From Thermofilum sp. (GTDB lineage: Archaea; Thermoproteota; Thermoprotei; Thermofilales; Thermofilaceae): a stretch of 64,000 bases of DNA. Of this stretch, positions 1-7,943 are shown in pieces (within the stretch, counting starts at the first letter, position 1; every line of letters starts with the position of its first letter). Below the pieces are notes generated by a model. That model searched no databases and was not told the origin of the DNA. It saw only the letters and a list, made by a program, of their open reading frames with translations. Location: assembly GCA_038741495.1 (NCBI GenBank), contig JAVYKX010000001.1:490918-554917 (forward strand), read 5' to 3'. The position numbers were made by a program, and so were the translations under genes.

Positions 1-2
1 GC

Positions 3-386
3 TACCCTGCTGCTGTCGGCGTCACGGTGGGCTGCTTCGTCGGGAACCTGGTCGCAGCATCCTGGGGAAGTCCCCTCCTCAACTTGGTGGACGCCATTCT
101 CGGCAGCGCTGCGAACTTTCTGGCAGGCTACCTGGGCTGGAAGCTTTGCTCCAGCTGCGGCTTCAGGAGGAGAGCGCTCGCCGCGCTAGTGCAAGCTACG
201 GTGATTTCGCTGATCGTCGGGGCGTACTTGAGGTACCTGCTGCTCTGGGCTTTCGACCTCGATGTTCCCATCGCTTTATCGATCCTCTCCGTTTTCGCCG
301 GCTCGCTAGCTTCCGTGGTCGCGGTGGGCGTGCCGCTCGCTGCCCTCGTGGAAAGGAGGCTGCCGGCTGGACGGAACCCTCTTTAA
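3..386 (+). CDS. QueT-like integral membrane protein, 5'-truncated by window edge
   Basis: The reading frame is open to the left edge; a GTG at 27 exists, but in-frame codons before it (YPAAVGVTVG...) read as protein, so the gene probably starts outside the window. The visible part is strongly hydrophobic, with about three membrane segments and small-residue motifs (GNLVAASWGS, LGSAANFLAGYLGW) that resemble the QueT/ECF-substrate-component fold, in which a GNL motif and a D..xG..A turn recur. If so, it would bind a small molecule such as a queuosine precursor or vitamin at the membrane and need an energizing ECF module not seen here. Family placement is by eye and the substrate is unknown. 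A start at 27 would cut the first membrane helix. Confidence 0.55.
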   Translation, partial: YPAAVGVTVGCFVGNLVAASWGSPLLNLVDAILGSAANFLAGYLGWKLCSSCGFRRRALAALVQATVISLIVGAYLRYLLLWAFDLDVPIALSILSVFAGSLASVVAVGVPLAALVERRLPAGRNPL

Positions 387-408
387 CTCTCAGCTTTTTT
401 CGTTCAGG

Positions 409-1290
409 ATGGTGAAAGGTGAAGTCGTTTCACCTCCTTTTCTCGCTTTCCCCGAGAGGTTAGTGTTTGGAATCTTGCTTTCCGCAGCGCCACTATTCCC
501 GCCTGAAGTTGCTCCTGCACACCTGCTGCCCTTGATACCCTTTGCCGCAGTGGGACTCGCTTTCGGAAAGGTTTCGCGGCTGCAGAGGTTCACCGTCATC
601 TTAGCCTACGTCCTCTCCCTTGGGGCTCTCTCCTCAGCGGACTCGTTTTCCCAAGTTTCCTCTCTCTGCTTCTTCCTGGGGCTCGCCTACCTCCTGCTGG
701 CCTGGATCGATGCGAAGCTGACAGCCTACGTTTTCCTCCCCGGCGAGGTGAGGGTGCGCTCGATACAGCTAGAGGAGCTCAAGCTCCGCGAGGAAGCGGT
801 GGATCTCCGCCTCGAGGATGTTGTGAGCATTACGAAAAGGGTGCCCATCCTCTCCAGCCTGCTCAAGCTGCGCTTCTACGACGTTTACTTAAGGACTAGG
901 GGCGGAGAGCTGCGCCTCCGCGGCCTACCCGAGAGCTTGAAGCTGGAAGCGTGGCTGAGGCGGCGCCTCGAGGTTCCGCGCACCGAGAAGAAAATCCAGC
1001 AGCAGGCAGCGGGGGAGGAGGCGAAGCGCACAGCTCGGGAGCTCGAAGATCTGCGGAGAGCTCTCGAGAAGGGCTCCGCGAGGAGGGTGGTGGTTTCAGC
1101 GGGTAGCGCTAGCGCTAGCCTCAGCGCAGAGTTCTTGAACCCTAAAGCTGACGCGCTCGATGTGATCGAGGACGCGTACCTCCTCGCAGAGAGAGTTCTG
1201 CAGAGGTTTGGTGCGGGCGGGAAGCCTAGGCTCCGCGTGGAGAGCGCTGAAGGCGGGTTAAGGACAAATAGGATTGAGAGGTTACTTTAA
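409..1290 (+). CDS. Membrane protein with N-terminal helices and cytoplasmic PH-like domain
   Basis: 293 aa. Residues about 8-105 hold several hydrophobic segments. Residues about 115-195 (LPGEVRVRSIQLEEL..., then ITKRVPILSSLLKLRFYDVYLRTRGGELRLRGLPE) have the beta-strand-rich pattern of bacterial PH (bPH2/YdbS-like) domains, including the usual alternation of charged and hydrophobic strands and a closing helix. The last 90 residues are charged and probably partly coiled coil (about 205-230). No catalytic motif is visible. The gene lies 22 nt after the QueT-like gene and 12 nt before the BrxL-like gene on the same strand, so the three may be cotranscribed. Function unknown; the PH-like call is an inference from pattern only. 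Confidence 0.6.
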   Translation: MVKGEVVSPPFLAFPERLVFGILLSAAPLFPPEVAPAHLLPLIPFAAVGLAFGKVSRLQRFTVILAYVLSLGALSSADSFSQVSSLCFFLGLAYLLLAWIDAKLTAYVFLPGEVRVRSIQLEELKLREEAVDLRLEDVVSITKRVPILSSLLKLRFYDVYLRTRGGELRLRGLPESLKLEAWLRRRLEVPRTEKKIQQQAAGEEAKRTARELEDLRRALEKGSARRVVVSAGSASASLSAEFLNPKADALDVIEDAYLLAERVLQRFGAGGKPRLRVESAEGGLRTNRIERLL

Positions 1291-1302
1291 CGGGGGACTC
1301 GA

Positions 1303-2718
1303 TTGCTCTCCAGCGCCGGCTCCAAGGTGCGCAGAATTTTCGGCGACGCTGTCGTCGACAAAGGGCTGGCCAGGCGAGTCGGTGTCAGCCGCGTGCCTGC
1401 CTTCATCACGGAATACCTTTTGTCGAGGCTGTGCCAGGGCGAGGACTCGGTGTGCGTTGAGAAAGCTGCGAGGCTGATAGCGGAGCTCCACCCGGAGCCT
1501 GGGGATCGCGAGAGGTTTCTAGGCGTCCTCAAGGAGAGGGGGGAGGTGAAGATTCTCGACGAGTTCAGGGTCCGCGTAGACCTGAAGAGGAACCTTTACC
1601 TGCTGCAGATCCCGTCTCTGGGCATCAACGACGCGCTCGTCGACAACGCTCTGCCGAGGACATACGAGAGGATTTTCTCGGGGCTCTGGGGGATCGGCGT
1701 GCTACGCTACACCCCCCGTTCGGCGCAGAGCAGCCGCTCCGGGAAAGTGACGCCAGTCACCTTGGTAGACTTCGAGCCTTTCCAGACGGAGATCGTCGAC
1801 GCGAGGAGCTTCGCTGAAGCTAGGGAGGAGTTTACGACAGAGGAGTGGGTAGACCTTCTCATCACCAGCGTCGGCCTCAACCCGGCTATGTACAGTTTTG
1901 AGCAGAAAGTGCTCCTTCTCGCGAGGCTCATACCTCTCGTTGAGCCTAACGTGAACACGCTAGAGCTAGGCCCGAGAGCCACGGGGAAGACTTACGTCTA
2001 CCGCAACCTCACCTACTACTCGAGGATCTACGCCGGCGGCACCGTGACTCCGGCTAGGCTATTCTTCGACGCGAGGCTTTCCTTGCCCGGCGACCTGGCT
2101 GTGAACGACGTGGTTGTGTTCGACGAGGTTAGCAGAGTCAAGTTCTCGAGCGCGGACGAAATAGCGTCTAAGCTTAAAGACTACATGGTCGACGGCTTCT
2201 TCGAGAGGGGGTCTCTGAAGAGAGCCCACAGCACCTGCTCTCTGGTATTCCTCGGCAACATAGACCTTGAAGCTCTAGGAGATGCTTCGTCGGCGCTATC
2301 GTACCTTCCCTCGTTTATGCACGATACAGCTTTCCTGGACAGGATTCACGGCTTCATCCACGGGTGGGAGCTCCCGAAGATAATGGAGAGCGGCAAGCAC
2401 CTGGCTTCGGGCTACGGGCTAGCTTCCGACTACCTCGCCGAGGTGATGCACCGGTTGAGAAGCGAGTCTTTCGACGGTTTAGTCCAGGATCACGTCGAGC
2501 TTGTTGGGCAGTACACGATTAGGGATGAGAAAGCGGTGCGCAAGCTCGTGTCCGGTGCGCTCAAGCTCATCTACCCTAACGGGTCGATCGAGCGAGCAGT
2601 CCTCCAAAGAGTAGTTAACCTAGTCATCGATCTCAGGAACAACGTTGTGAGGCTCTTGACGGCTCTCTCGCCCAGCGAGTACCCTGCGAAGAAGCTCAGC
2701 GCGGTTGTTAGAGCGTAG
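1303..2718 (+). CDS. Stand-alone BrxL-like AAA+ ATPase lacking the Lon protease domain
   Basis: 471 aa from a TTG start preceded by a GGGGG box. The central part carries a BrxL-type ATPase: Walker A GPRATGKTYVYRN near residue 224, then the BrxL-characteristic stretch in which a nearby YSRIYAGG..TPA segment leads to Walker B (VVVFDEVSR, near 271) and a KDYMVDGFFERGS segment, then a LVFLGNID sensor. In BREX phage-defence systems BrxL forms ring assemblies on DNA; full-length proteins are about 650-700 aa and end in a Lon-like protease domain. Here the chain stops soon after the ATPase lid, so that domain is absent. No brxA, brxB, brxC, pglX or pglZ is present within this window. Whether it acts in defence alone or has another DNA-related job is unknown. 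Confidence 0.8.
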   Translation: MLSSAGSKVRRIFGDAVVDKGLARRVGVSRVPAFITEYLLSRLCQGEDSVCVEKAARLIAELHPEPGDRERFLGVLKERGEVKILDEFRVRVDLKRNLYLLQIPSLGINDALVDNALPRTYERIFSGLWGIGVLRYTPRSAQSSRSGKVTPVTLVDFEPFQTEIVDARSFAEAREEFTTEEWVDLLITSVGLNPAMYSFEQKVLLLARLIPLVEPNVNTLELGPRATGKTYVYRNLTYYSRIYAGGTVTPARLFFDARLSLPGDLAVNDVVVFDEVSRVKFSSADEIASKLKDYMVDGFFERGSLKRAHSTCSLVFLGNIDLEALGDASSALSYLPSFMHDTAFLDRIHGFIHGWELPKIMESGKHLASGYGLASDYLAEVMHRLRSESFDGLVQDHVELVGQYTIRDEKAVRKLVSGALKLIYPNGSIERAVLQRVVNLVIDLRNNVVRLLTALSPSEYPAKKLSAVVRA

Positions 2719-2729
2719 CGCGGCTCAGC

Positions 2730-2861
2730 TTAAGGAAGGTATGCAGCGATTCTCGCCGCGATTACCGTGAACAGCAGAATGGCTAGCAAGCCCCCTACAG
2801 CGGCTGCAGCCTCCCTGACTGCTTTCTCTCCAGCTTCGCTCCTGGTACCTCTCATACGCAT
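2730..2861 (-). CDS. Very small single-helix membrane protein
   Basis: 43 aa, found by reading the minus strand of an otherwise empty gap. It starts at ATG (2859-2861; a second ATG follows two codons later) and ends at TAA (2730-2732). The N-terminal 18 residues are polar and basic (MRMRGTRSEAGEKAVREA), followed by one clear membrane helix (AVGGLLAILLFTVIAARIAAYL). A TATA-like CTTAATATA lies about 40 nt upstream. It resembles in layout, though not in recognisable sequence, small tail-anchored proteins such as Sec61-beta or transporter subunits. An ORF of 63 codons on the opposite strand over the same bases has no protein-like features. No homology can be claimed. Confidence 0.45.
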   Translation of the reverse strand: MRMRGTRSEAGEKAVREAAAAVGGLLAILLFTVIAARIAAYLP

Positions 2862-2954
2862 GGTTCCTAGAGGGGAACCACCACGCTATATTAAGATTTC
2901 GCCCACTGAGCCAGAACTACCGCTGTACGACCAAGGGAAAGAGAGCTCAGTGCT

Positions 2955-3659
2955 TTAAAGCACGAAGAAGAGCTTCTCGGGGGCGATTTCGCGGAGCTCG
3001 CTGACAGGAGCATGCTTCACGATCCTCCCGCTGACCAGCACGTACGCGGACTCTGAGACCTCGAAAGCTCTCTCAACGTTCTGCTCAACGAGCAGTATCG
3101 AAACGCCCCTAGTCTCCTGGATCTCCTTCACCTTCTTCATGAGGGTGGATCCGGCTTTGGGTGAGAGGCCGGCAGTAGGCTCGTCGAGAAGGAGGAGGCT
3201 TGGCCTGGTCATCAGCGCCCTTGCCACCGCTAGCATCTGCCTCTCGCCGCCGCTGAGGAACTTAGCCTTCTGGCTCCTCCTGCGCTTAATCTCCGGGAAT
3301 AGCTCCAGCACGTCTTCGATGTCGGCCGCCACGGCCGGGTCTTTCCCGCGGATGAACGCTCCAACCTGGAGGTTCTCCTCGACAGTGAGGTTGGGGAAAA
3401 CGTTGTCTAGTTGAGGAGCGTAGCCGATACCGAGCCTGACGAGCTCGTGAGGCCGCCTGCCAACCACGTCCTGCCCGTTGAAGCGAATCCTCCCGGAGTG
3501 CACGGAAGCAAGCCCGAAGACCGCGTTGAGGAGCGTTGTTTTCCCGGCGCCGTTCGGGCCGATCACGGCTACTATCTGCTTCTTCTCAACGCTGACGCTA
3601 ACCCCTTGGAGCACGGTCATGTTGCCGTAACCCGCCCACAAGCTTTCGACTTCAAGCAT
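2955..3659 (-). CDS. livF: Branched-chain amino acid ABC transporter ATP-binding protein LivF
   Basis: 234 aa, the normal length for LivF. It has Walker A GPNGAGKTT, the signature LSGGERQ and Walker B LLLLDEPTAGLSP, with a switch His replaced within the LLVEQNVERAF segment typical of LivF/UrtE. It forms a heterodimer with LivG on the cytoplasmic face of the LivHM channel. It is the last gene of the livKHMGF operon, 6 nt after livG. Hydrophobic amino acids are the usual substrates of the family; the true substrate here cannot be read from the sequence. Confidence 0.93.
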   Translation of the reverse strand: MLEVESLWAGYGNMTVLQGVSVSVEKKQIVAVIGPNGAGKTTLLNAVFGLASVHSGRIRFNGQDVVGRRPHELVRLGIGYAPQLDNVFPNLTVEENLQVGAFIRGKDPAVAADIEDVLELFPEIKRRRSQKAKFLSGGERQMLAVARALMTRPSLLLLDEPTAGLSPKAGSTLMKKVKEIQETRGVSILLVEQNVERAFEVSESAYVLVSGRIVKHAPVSELREIAPEKLFFVL

Positions 3660-3665
3660 CCCGGC

Positions 3666-4442
3666 TCACCCGATGTATGCTTCAATCACCTTCGGGTCGG
3701 AGACCACCTCTTCAGGCTTCCCCTCGGCGAGTAGCCTGCCGTTGTGCAGAACGTACACGTAGTCCACGTACTTGGTCAGGATCTCGATCCTGTGCTCTAC
3801 GATGAAGAATGTGAGCCCTTCAGTTTCTCTCAGCTCGCGGACGAGCCTGAAGAGCTCGTGAGCAGCTGCTGCTTCAACACCCGCCGCGGGCTCGTCGAGC
3901 AGGTAAAGCTTCGCCGGAGTCATGAGGCCGCGGATGGTCTCGACGAGCTTCATGTGAGCTGCTGAAAGCTCAGAAACTTTCTTGTTCGCGTAGCTTAGCA
4001 GGCCGAAGCGCTTAAGGAGGGAGAGAGCGCGCCGGGCTAGCTCCCGCTCCTGATTCTCCCACCTCCGCTTCGAGAGCGACAAGAAGGGGTTCTCCCCACT
4101 CTGCCCCTGAGGCGTGACCAGCAGGTTCTCCAGGACCGTGAGCGAGCGGAAGAGCCTGGGAATCTGGAAAGTCCTGACGATCCCCTTCGCGAAAACCTCG
4201 TTGGGGTTCAAGCCGTGAATCCTCTCAACCCCGTTCTCCCCCCTGTACAGCACCTCCCCCTTATCGGGGGTGTAGAAGCCGGTCACAACGTTGAAGAGCG
4301 TCGTCTTTCCGCTGCCATTAGGCCCGATCAGCCCCACCACTCCTCTCTCGGGCACCGAGAGGGTGACCCCGTCTAGCGCCACGATGCCCCCGAACCGCTT
4401 CGAAACTTCTACCACCTCCAGTATGCTAGCCACTGCTCTCAC
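3666..4442 (-). CDS. livG: Branched-chain amino acid ABC transporter ATP-binding protein LivG
   Basis: 258 aa. Walker A GPNGSGKTTLFNVVTGFY, the LivG-type long insert with VRTFQIPRLFRSLTVLENLL, a diverged signature LSAAHMKLVE in place of LSGGQ, and Walker B LYLLDEPAAGVE. The degenerate signature (LSAAH) is a real oddity of this copy: the family normally has LSYGQQR or LAYGEQR. It overlaps the end of livM by 17 nt, so the two are translationally coupled. The GTG start at 4442 is used; a GTG three codons later is an alternative. Confidence 0.92.
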   Translation of the reverse strand: MRAVASILEVVEVSKRFGGIVALDGVTLSVPERGVVGLIGPNGSGKTTLFNVVTGFYTPDKGEVLYRGENGVERIHGLNPNEVFAKGIVRTFQIPRLFRSLTVLENLLVTPQGQSGENPFLSLSKRRWENQERELARRALSLLKRFGLLSYANKKVSELSAAHMKLVETIRGLMTPAKLYLLDEPAAGVEAAAAHELFRLVRELRETEGLTFFIVEHRIEILTKYVDYVYVLHNGRLLAEGKPEEVVSDPKVIEAYIG

Positions 4443-5469
4443 CTGCCGCTCTCAGCGCTTCCTCTAACGCAGGCGTCTTAACAGGCTCCTCCGGAAGGAG
4501 GCCCTGCGGTCTCGCAATGATCAGCACCACGATGAGCAAGCCTACGGCGAACCACCTTATGTAGTCGGGCGAGACCACCGTTAAGCCGATCTGCGGAGTC
4601 ACGAAGGTGAGCAGCCTGTCCAGGAGCGTGAAGACCGCGGCCCCGACCAGCGAGCCCTTGAGGTTGCCGAGCCCGCCCAGTATGATCATCGCCCAGACGT
4701 TGAACGTTACAGCTGGGACGAACATGTCGGGGTTCACGGCCGTCAGGTAGTACGCTAGGAGTGCTCCCGCGACGCCGGAGAAGCCTGAGCCGATGAAGAG
4801 CACCGTAGCCTTTATCCTCGGAACGTGCTTCCCGAGGCAGAGCGCAGCGATCTCATCGTCTCGCACAGCTTTAAGAGCGCGCCCGAAGGGGCTGTTCACC
4901 AGCCGGTTGAGCACCAGGTAGACCAGCGCGAGGAGGGACAGCACCACAGCGAGGAAGAGCGCTTCTCTCAGGCGCGGAACCGGCACCCAGGCGAAGGGGT
5001 TCGGGATAGCCATGAGGCCTTTGCTCGCGCCGAGCGGGGTGTAGTGCTGCAGGAAGATTCTCATGAGCTCTCCAGAGCTGAGGAGCGTGAAGCCGACGAA
5101 AGCGGGGCCTACGCGCAGGATGGGGTATGTAAGCAGGTAGCCCAGCGCGCCAGCCACGAGGAAAGCCAAGATCAGGGTCAGGGCGAAAAGCCCTAAGTTC
5201 ACCAGGGGGTTGCGGGTCGAGAGATGCCCCAGGGCAATGATGCCCTTGATGTCGTAGGGTGGGGTTTCCGAGGTATCGATCCCGTAGATCGCGAGGAGGA
5301 GGTACGTCGAGAGAGCTGCGGCGACGTAGGCTCCGACCCCGTAGAAGAGAACCTTTCCGAAGTTGGTCACGCCGCTGACCCCTGACTCGAAGTTTAGGGA
5401 GAGTGCTAGAATCGAGTATATCCCGAGGAGCGTGAGCCAGCTGACCAGGAAACCTAAGATGTCGATCAT
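4426..5469 (-). CDS. livM: Branched-chain amino acid ABC transporter permease LivM
   Basis: 347 aa, about 9-10 hydrophobic segments. The family signature ALKAVRDDEIAALCLG (LivM coupling loop that contacts the ATPases) and the NPDMFVPAVTFNVWAMIILGGLGNLKGSLVGA segment (cited in part) near the C terminus are clear. With LivH it forms the channel through the membrane. The start at 5469 overlaps the livH stop by 4 nt. A loop of about 35 residues after the second or third helix (SETPPYDIKG region) is predicted to lie outside the cell. Confidence 0.92.
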   Translation of the reverse strand: MIDILGFLVSWLTLLGIYSILALSLNFESGVSGVTNFGKVLFYGVGAYVAAALSTYLLLAIYGIDTSETPPYDIKGIIALGHLSTRNPLVNLGLFALTLILAFLVAGALGYLLTYPILRVGPAFVGFTLLSSGELMRIFLQHYTPLGASKGLMAIPNPFAWVPVPRLREALFLAVVLSLLALVYLVLNRLVNSPFGRALKAVRDDEIAALCLGKHVPRIKATVLFIGSGFSGVAGALLAYYLTAVNPDMFVPAVTFNVWAMIILGGLGNLKGSLVGAAVFTLLDRLLTFVTPQIGLTVVSPDYIRWFAVGLLIVVLIIARPQGLLPEEPVKTPALEEALRAAGESSG

Positions 5470-6425
5470 CGCCCACCACCCACCTTCCTCCTGAACCTGT
5501 AGGGAAGCCCACCTGCGGCTCCTAAAGGCGGGGAAACGATGAGTACTGTGAGGAGAGTGACGAACGTGATGAATGGTCTAAAGCTCGTGGGGATGCCGAA
5601 GAACGTGTTTAAGGCTGCGATGCCGACGTTCTCCGCTAGGGAGATCGCGAGAGCCCCCAGAATGGTTCTCGAGAGGGAGACGAGCCCCCCGATGAAGCTC
5701 ACCGCGAAAACCTGGAGGATCATCGCGTCAGCTGACGCCGGCGTGATCGTCCCCGAGAAGCTAGTCCACAGCACGCCCCCCACTGCCGCCGCGCCACCGC
5801 ACAGGAACCAGGTGAACCTCAAGACCTTCTCGCGGGGTATGCCGGAGATTTCAGCTAGCGCGGGGTTATCCGCCACAGCCCGCATCGCGCGGCCCAGCGA
5901 AGTCTTCATTAAGAGGAGGTAAAGCGCGGTGCCGAAAGCTGTGGCAGATGCTAGGCTCGCTAGTAGCGAGTGGTCTACAGCAAAGTCGAGGATTCTCAAG
6001 TCCGGGATGTCCGCGTAGTCGATCCTGCCGTACGAGATGAAGTTCTTCATTGTGAAAGCGTGGGCTACGTCGGCCAGCATGTAGAGCAGGTAGTTGTACA
6101 TGATCCACAGCCCCATCGAGGCTATCATGACGAACGCTGGCGACGCTCTTCTCCGCTCGAGAGGTCTGAAAACCGCTAGGTGGTTGAGCAGCGCGATGGA
6201 GCCGCCGACGAGGAACGCTGCCATAGCCGCTACCAGGAAGCTCCGGTTGCCGGCCAAACCGTGCAGGAAGATAGCGGTGTACATCCCGTAAGCGATGAAG
6301 TTCGAGTGCGAGAAGTTCAGCACCTTGCTAGTCCTGTAGCTGAGCGTCAAGGGTACGGAGAAGAGGAGGTAGAAGAGGAAGTACTGTAAAGAATTCAGTA
6401 TTGAGTACGGGTACCCCGGTAGCAT
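5466..6425 (-). CDS. livH: Branched-chain amino acid ABC transporter permease LivH
   Basis: 319 aa, about 8 hydrophobic segments, with the LivH coupling loop TSLGRAMRAVADNPALAEISGI and the terminal FIGGLVSLSRTILGALAISLAE motif. It pairs with LivM. It lies 19 nt downstream of livK, so it belongs to the same transcript. Length and motif order match typical LivH proteins, apart from a slightly longer N-terminal half. Confidence 0.92.
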   Translation of the reverse strand: MLPGYPYSILNSLQYFLFYLLFSVPLTLSYRTSKVLNFSHSNFIAYGMYTAIFLHGLAGNRSFLVAAMAAFLVGGSIALLNHLAVFRPLERRRASPAFVMIASMGLWIMYNYLLYMLADVAHAFTMKNFISYGRIDYADIPDLRILDFAVDHSLLASLASATAFGTALYLLLMKTSLGRAMRAVADNPALAEISGIPREKVLRFTWFLCGGAAAVGGVLWTSFSGTITPASADAMILQVFAVSFIGGLVSLSRTILGALAISLAENVGIAALNTFFGIPTSFRPFITFVTLLTVLIVSPPLGAAGGLPYRFRRKVGGGR

Positions 6426-6444
6426 AGGCCCAGCACTGCTTAAA

Positions 6445-7737
6445 CTACGGGTAAGGTTTCTCCAGGAAGACTATCGAGCCTCTCTCGTAGACGCCGACGT
6501 CCTTGAAGTCGTAGCCGGCCGCGGTCCTCACGATAGCCCAGACGCCGTAGTCCTGGTTGGCTTTGTCGCCGCTCTCGTCGAAGATCGTCCAGCCGCTCGG
6601 GCCGTAGTACGTTTTCGCCACCTCCACGAGAGCAGCGCGGATAGCTTTCCCATCGCTGCTTCCTGCCCTGAGGATCGCCCAGCCGGCCAGCTTCACCGCA
6701 TCGTACAGAGTATCGCAGAACACTGTCGCGTCGACACCGTACTTCGACTTCAGCCTAGCCTTGAAGTCCTCGTACAGCGGGTTACCTATGAAGAGAGGCC
6801 TTGTGCCGAGCAGTTTCACTTTCGCCGCGAACTCGCCTACTGCTTGTGCTTTGAGCTCTGCTGCCCCGTGGGGCCCCTCAGAGATGAACCAGCGCACAGC
6901 TGAGAGTACCGGAGATTTCGCCGCGTGGCTCAGGATGTTGCCGCCGTCCGTGTCGAAGGATATCAGCACCACAGCGTCAGCTTTCTCGGCTTGGACCCTG
7001 CTAGCGAGGCTGGCGACCTCGGCCGCGTAGTCCGAGAGCCCCGTCTGGTAGGGCATCTTCACAGCTGTTCCTCCCAGCTCCTTGAAGTACTTCTCGAAGA
7101 AGTCCGCGAACGCGTTCCCGTACTCGTCGTTCCTGTGGAACACCACGACCTTCCTCGCACCCTCCTGGAAGGCCAGCACCGCGAGAACCTTAGCCTGCCC
7201 GGCGTCGGAGCCGACAGTCCTGAACACGAAGTCGCCGGGAATGGCGAGCGTGGGCGCGGTCGAGGATGGTGAGATCAGCACGATTTCGTTGCTGTCCACG
7301 AAGCTCTTGACAGCCTTAACCTGCGAGCTGGCTGCCGGGCCTATGATCACTTTGATTCCCTGCTGCGCGAAGGTTTGCACGTTCCTCAAGGCTCCTTCAG
7401 CTGACGTGGCGTCGTCGAGGATGACTGGCTTGAACTCTACGTTGAAGCCGTAAGCTTGAACCTCCGCGTTGAGATCCTCGATCGCGAGGTACACGACCTT
7501 CTCCCACACCTTGCCGATGGACGAGAGCTCTCCGGAGAGGGGGAGCGTGAAGCCTATGCTGATCGTTCTCTTCTCCTGCGGGGCAACAGCCTGAGCAGCC
7601 TGCTGGGCTCCGAAGACGCCCGCTAAGGCGAAGCCGATGAGCAACCCGACTATAAAGACTGCTAAGAGCGGCACCAGCGCTGAAATGCTGAGCTTTTTCC
7701 CCGCGGGGGCAGCTTTCCCTTTACTCTCTTCACTCAT
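6445..7737 (-). CDS. livK: Branched-chain amino acid ABC transporter substrate-binding protein LivK
   Basis: 430 aa. A short basic cytoplasmic head (residues 1-18) is followed by one membrane helix (about 19-43) and an Ala/Gln/Pro linker, then a periplasmic-binding-protein type I domain beginning at RTISIGFTLPLSGELSS. Motifs such as VIIGPAASSQVKAVKSF and LISPSSTAPTL are typical of the LivK/amide-binding family. The helix is not followed by a lipobox Cys, so the protein is probably anchored by the uncleaved or archaeal-type signal. It is the first gene of the operon; a GGGGGT box lies just before the ATG. Confidence 0.92.
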   Translation of the reverse strand: MSEESKGKAAPAGKKLSISALVPLLAVFIVGLLIGFALAGVFGAQQAAQAVAPQEKRTISIGFTLPLSGELSSIGKVWEKVVYLAIEDLNAEVQAYGFNVEFKPVILDDATSAEGALRNVQTFAQQGIKVIIGPAASSQVKAVKSFVDSNEIVLISPSSTAPTLAIPGDFVFRTVGSDAGQAKVLAVLAFQEGARKVVVFHRNDEYGNAFADFFEKYFKELGGTAVKMPYQTGLSDYAAEVASLASRVQAEKADAVVLISFDTDGGNILSHAAKSPVLSAVRWFISEGPHGAAELKAQAVGEFAAKVKLLGTRPLFIGNPLYEDFKARLKSKYGVDATVFCDTLYDAVKLAGWAILRAGSSDGKAIRAALVEVAKTYYGPSGWTIFDESGDKANQDYGVWAIVRTAAGYDFKDVGVYERGSIVFLEKPYP

Positions 7738-7771
7738 CTGCGACCCCCGGTTTTGCAGGCGCCTTCGCTCT

Positions 7772-7786
7772 CGCTTTAATAAGAGT
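7772..7786 (-). promoter_or_regulatory. Predicted TATA box for livKHMGF
   Basis: Read on the minus strand, CTCTTATTAAAGCG lies about 40 nt before the livK ATG and fits an archaeal TATA element. The 200-nt gap to the next gene (7787-7943) is AT-rich, contains no convincing ORF, and might hold further control sites, but I see no clear palindrome in it. Confidence 0.45.
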
Positions 7787-7943
7787 GATGCAGCATTGCT
7801 TGAACATTTTTCCCTTAAGAGGCGCTTAATAGTAAAATTTTCGCATAGCCGGCGGCATCGTGGAATGATGGTTTATTATAATGACCACCAAGTATCAGGA
7901 GGCACGCTAGATAAAGTTCTTATATTACCGCTGCGATCAGGCT

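Noticed and set aside
1303-2718. A complete BREX system
   Set aside because: No brxA, brxB, brxC, pglX or pglZ motifs in the neighbouring frames.
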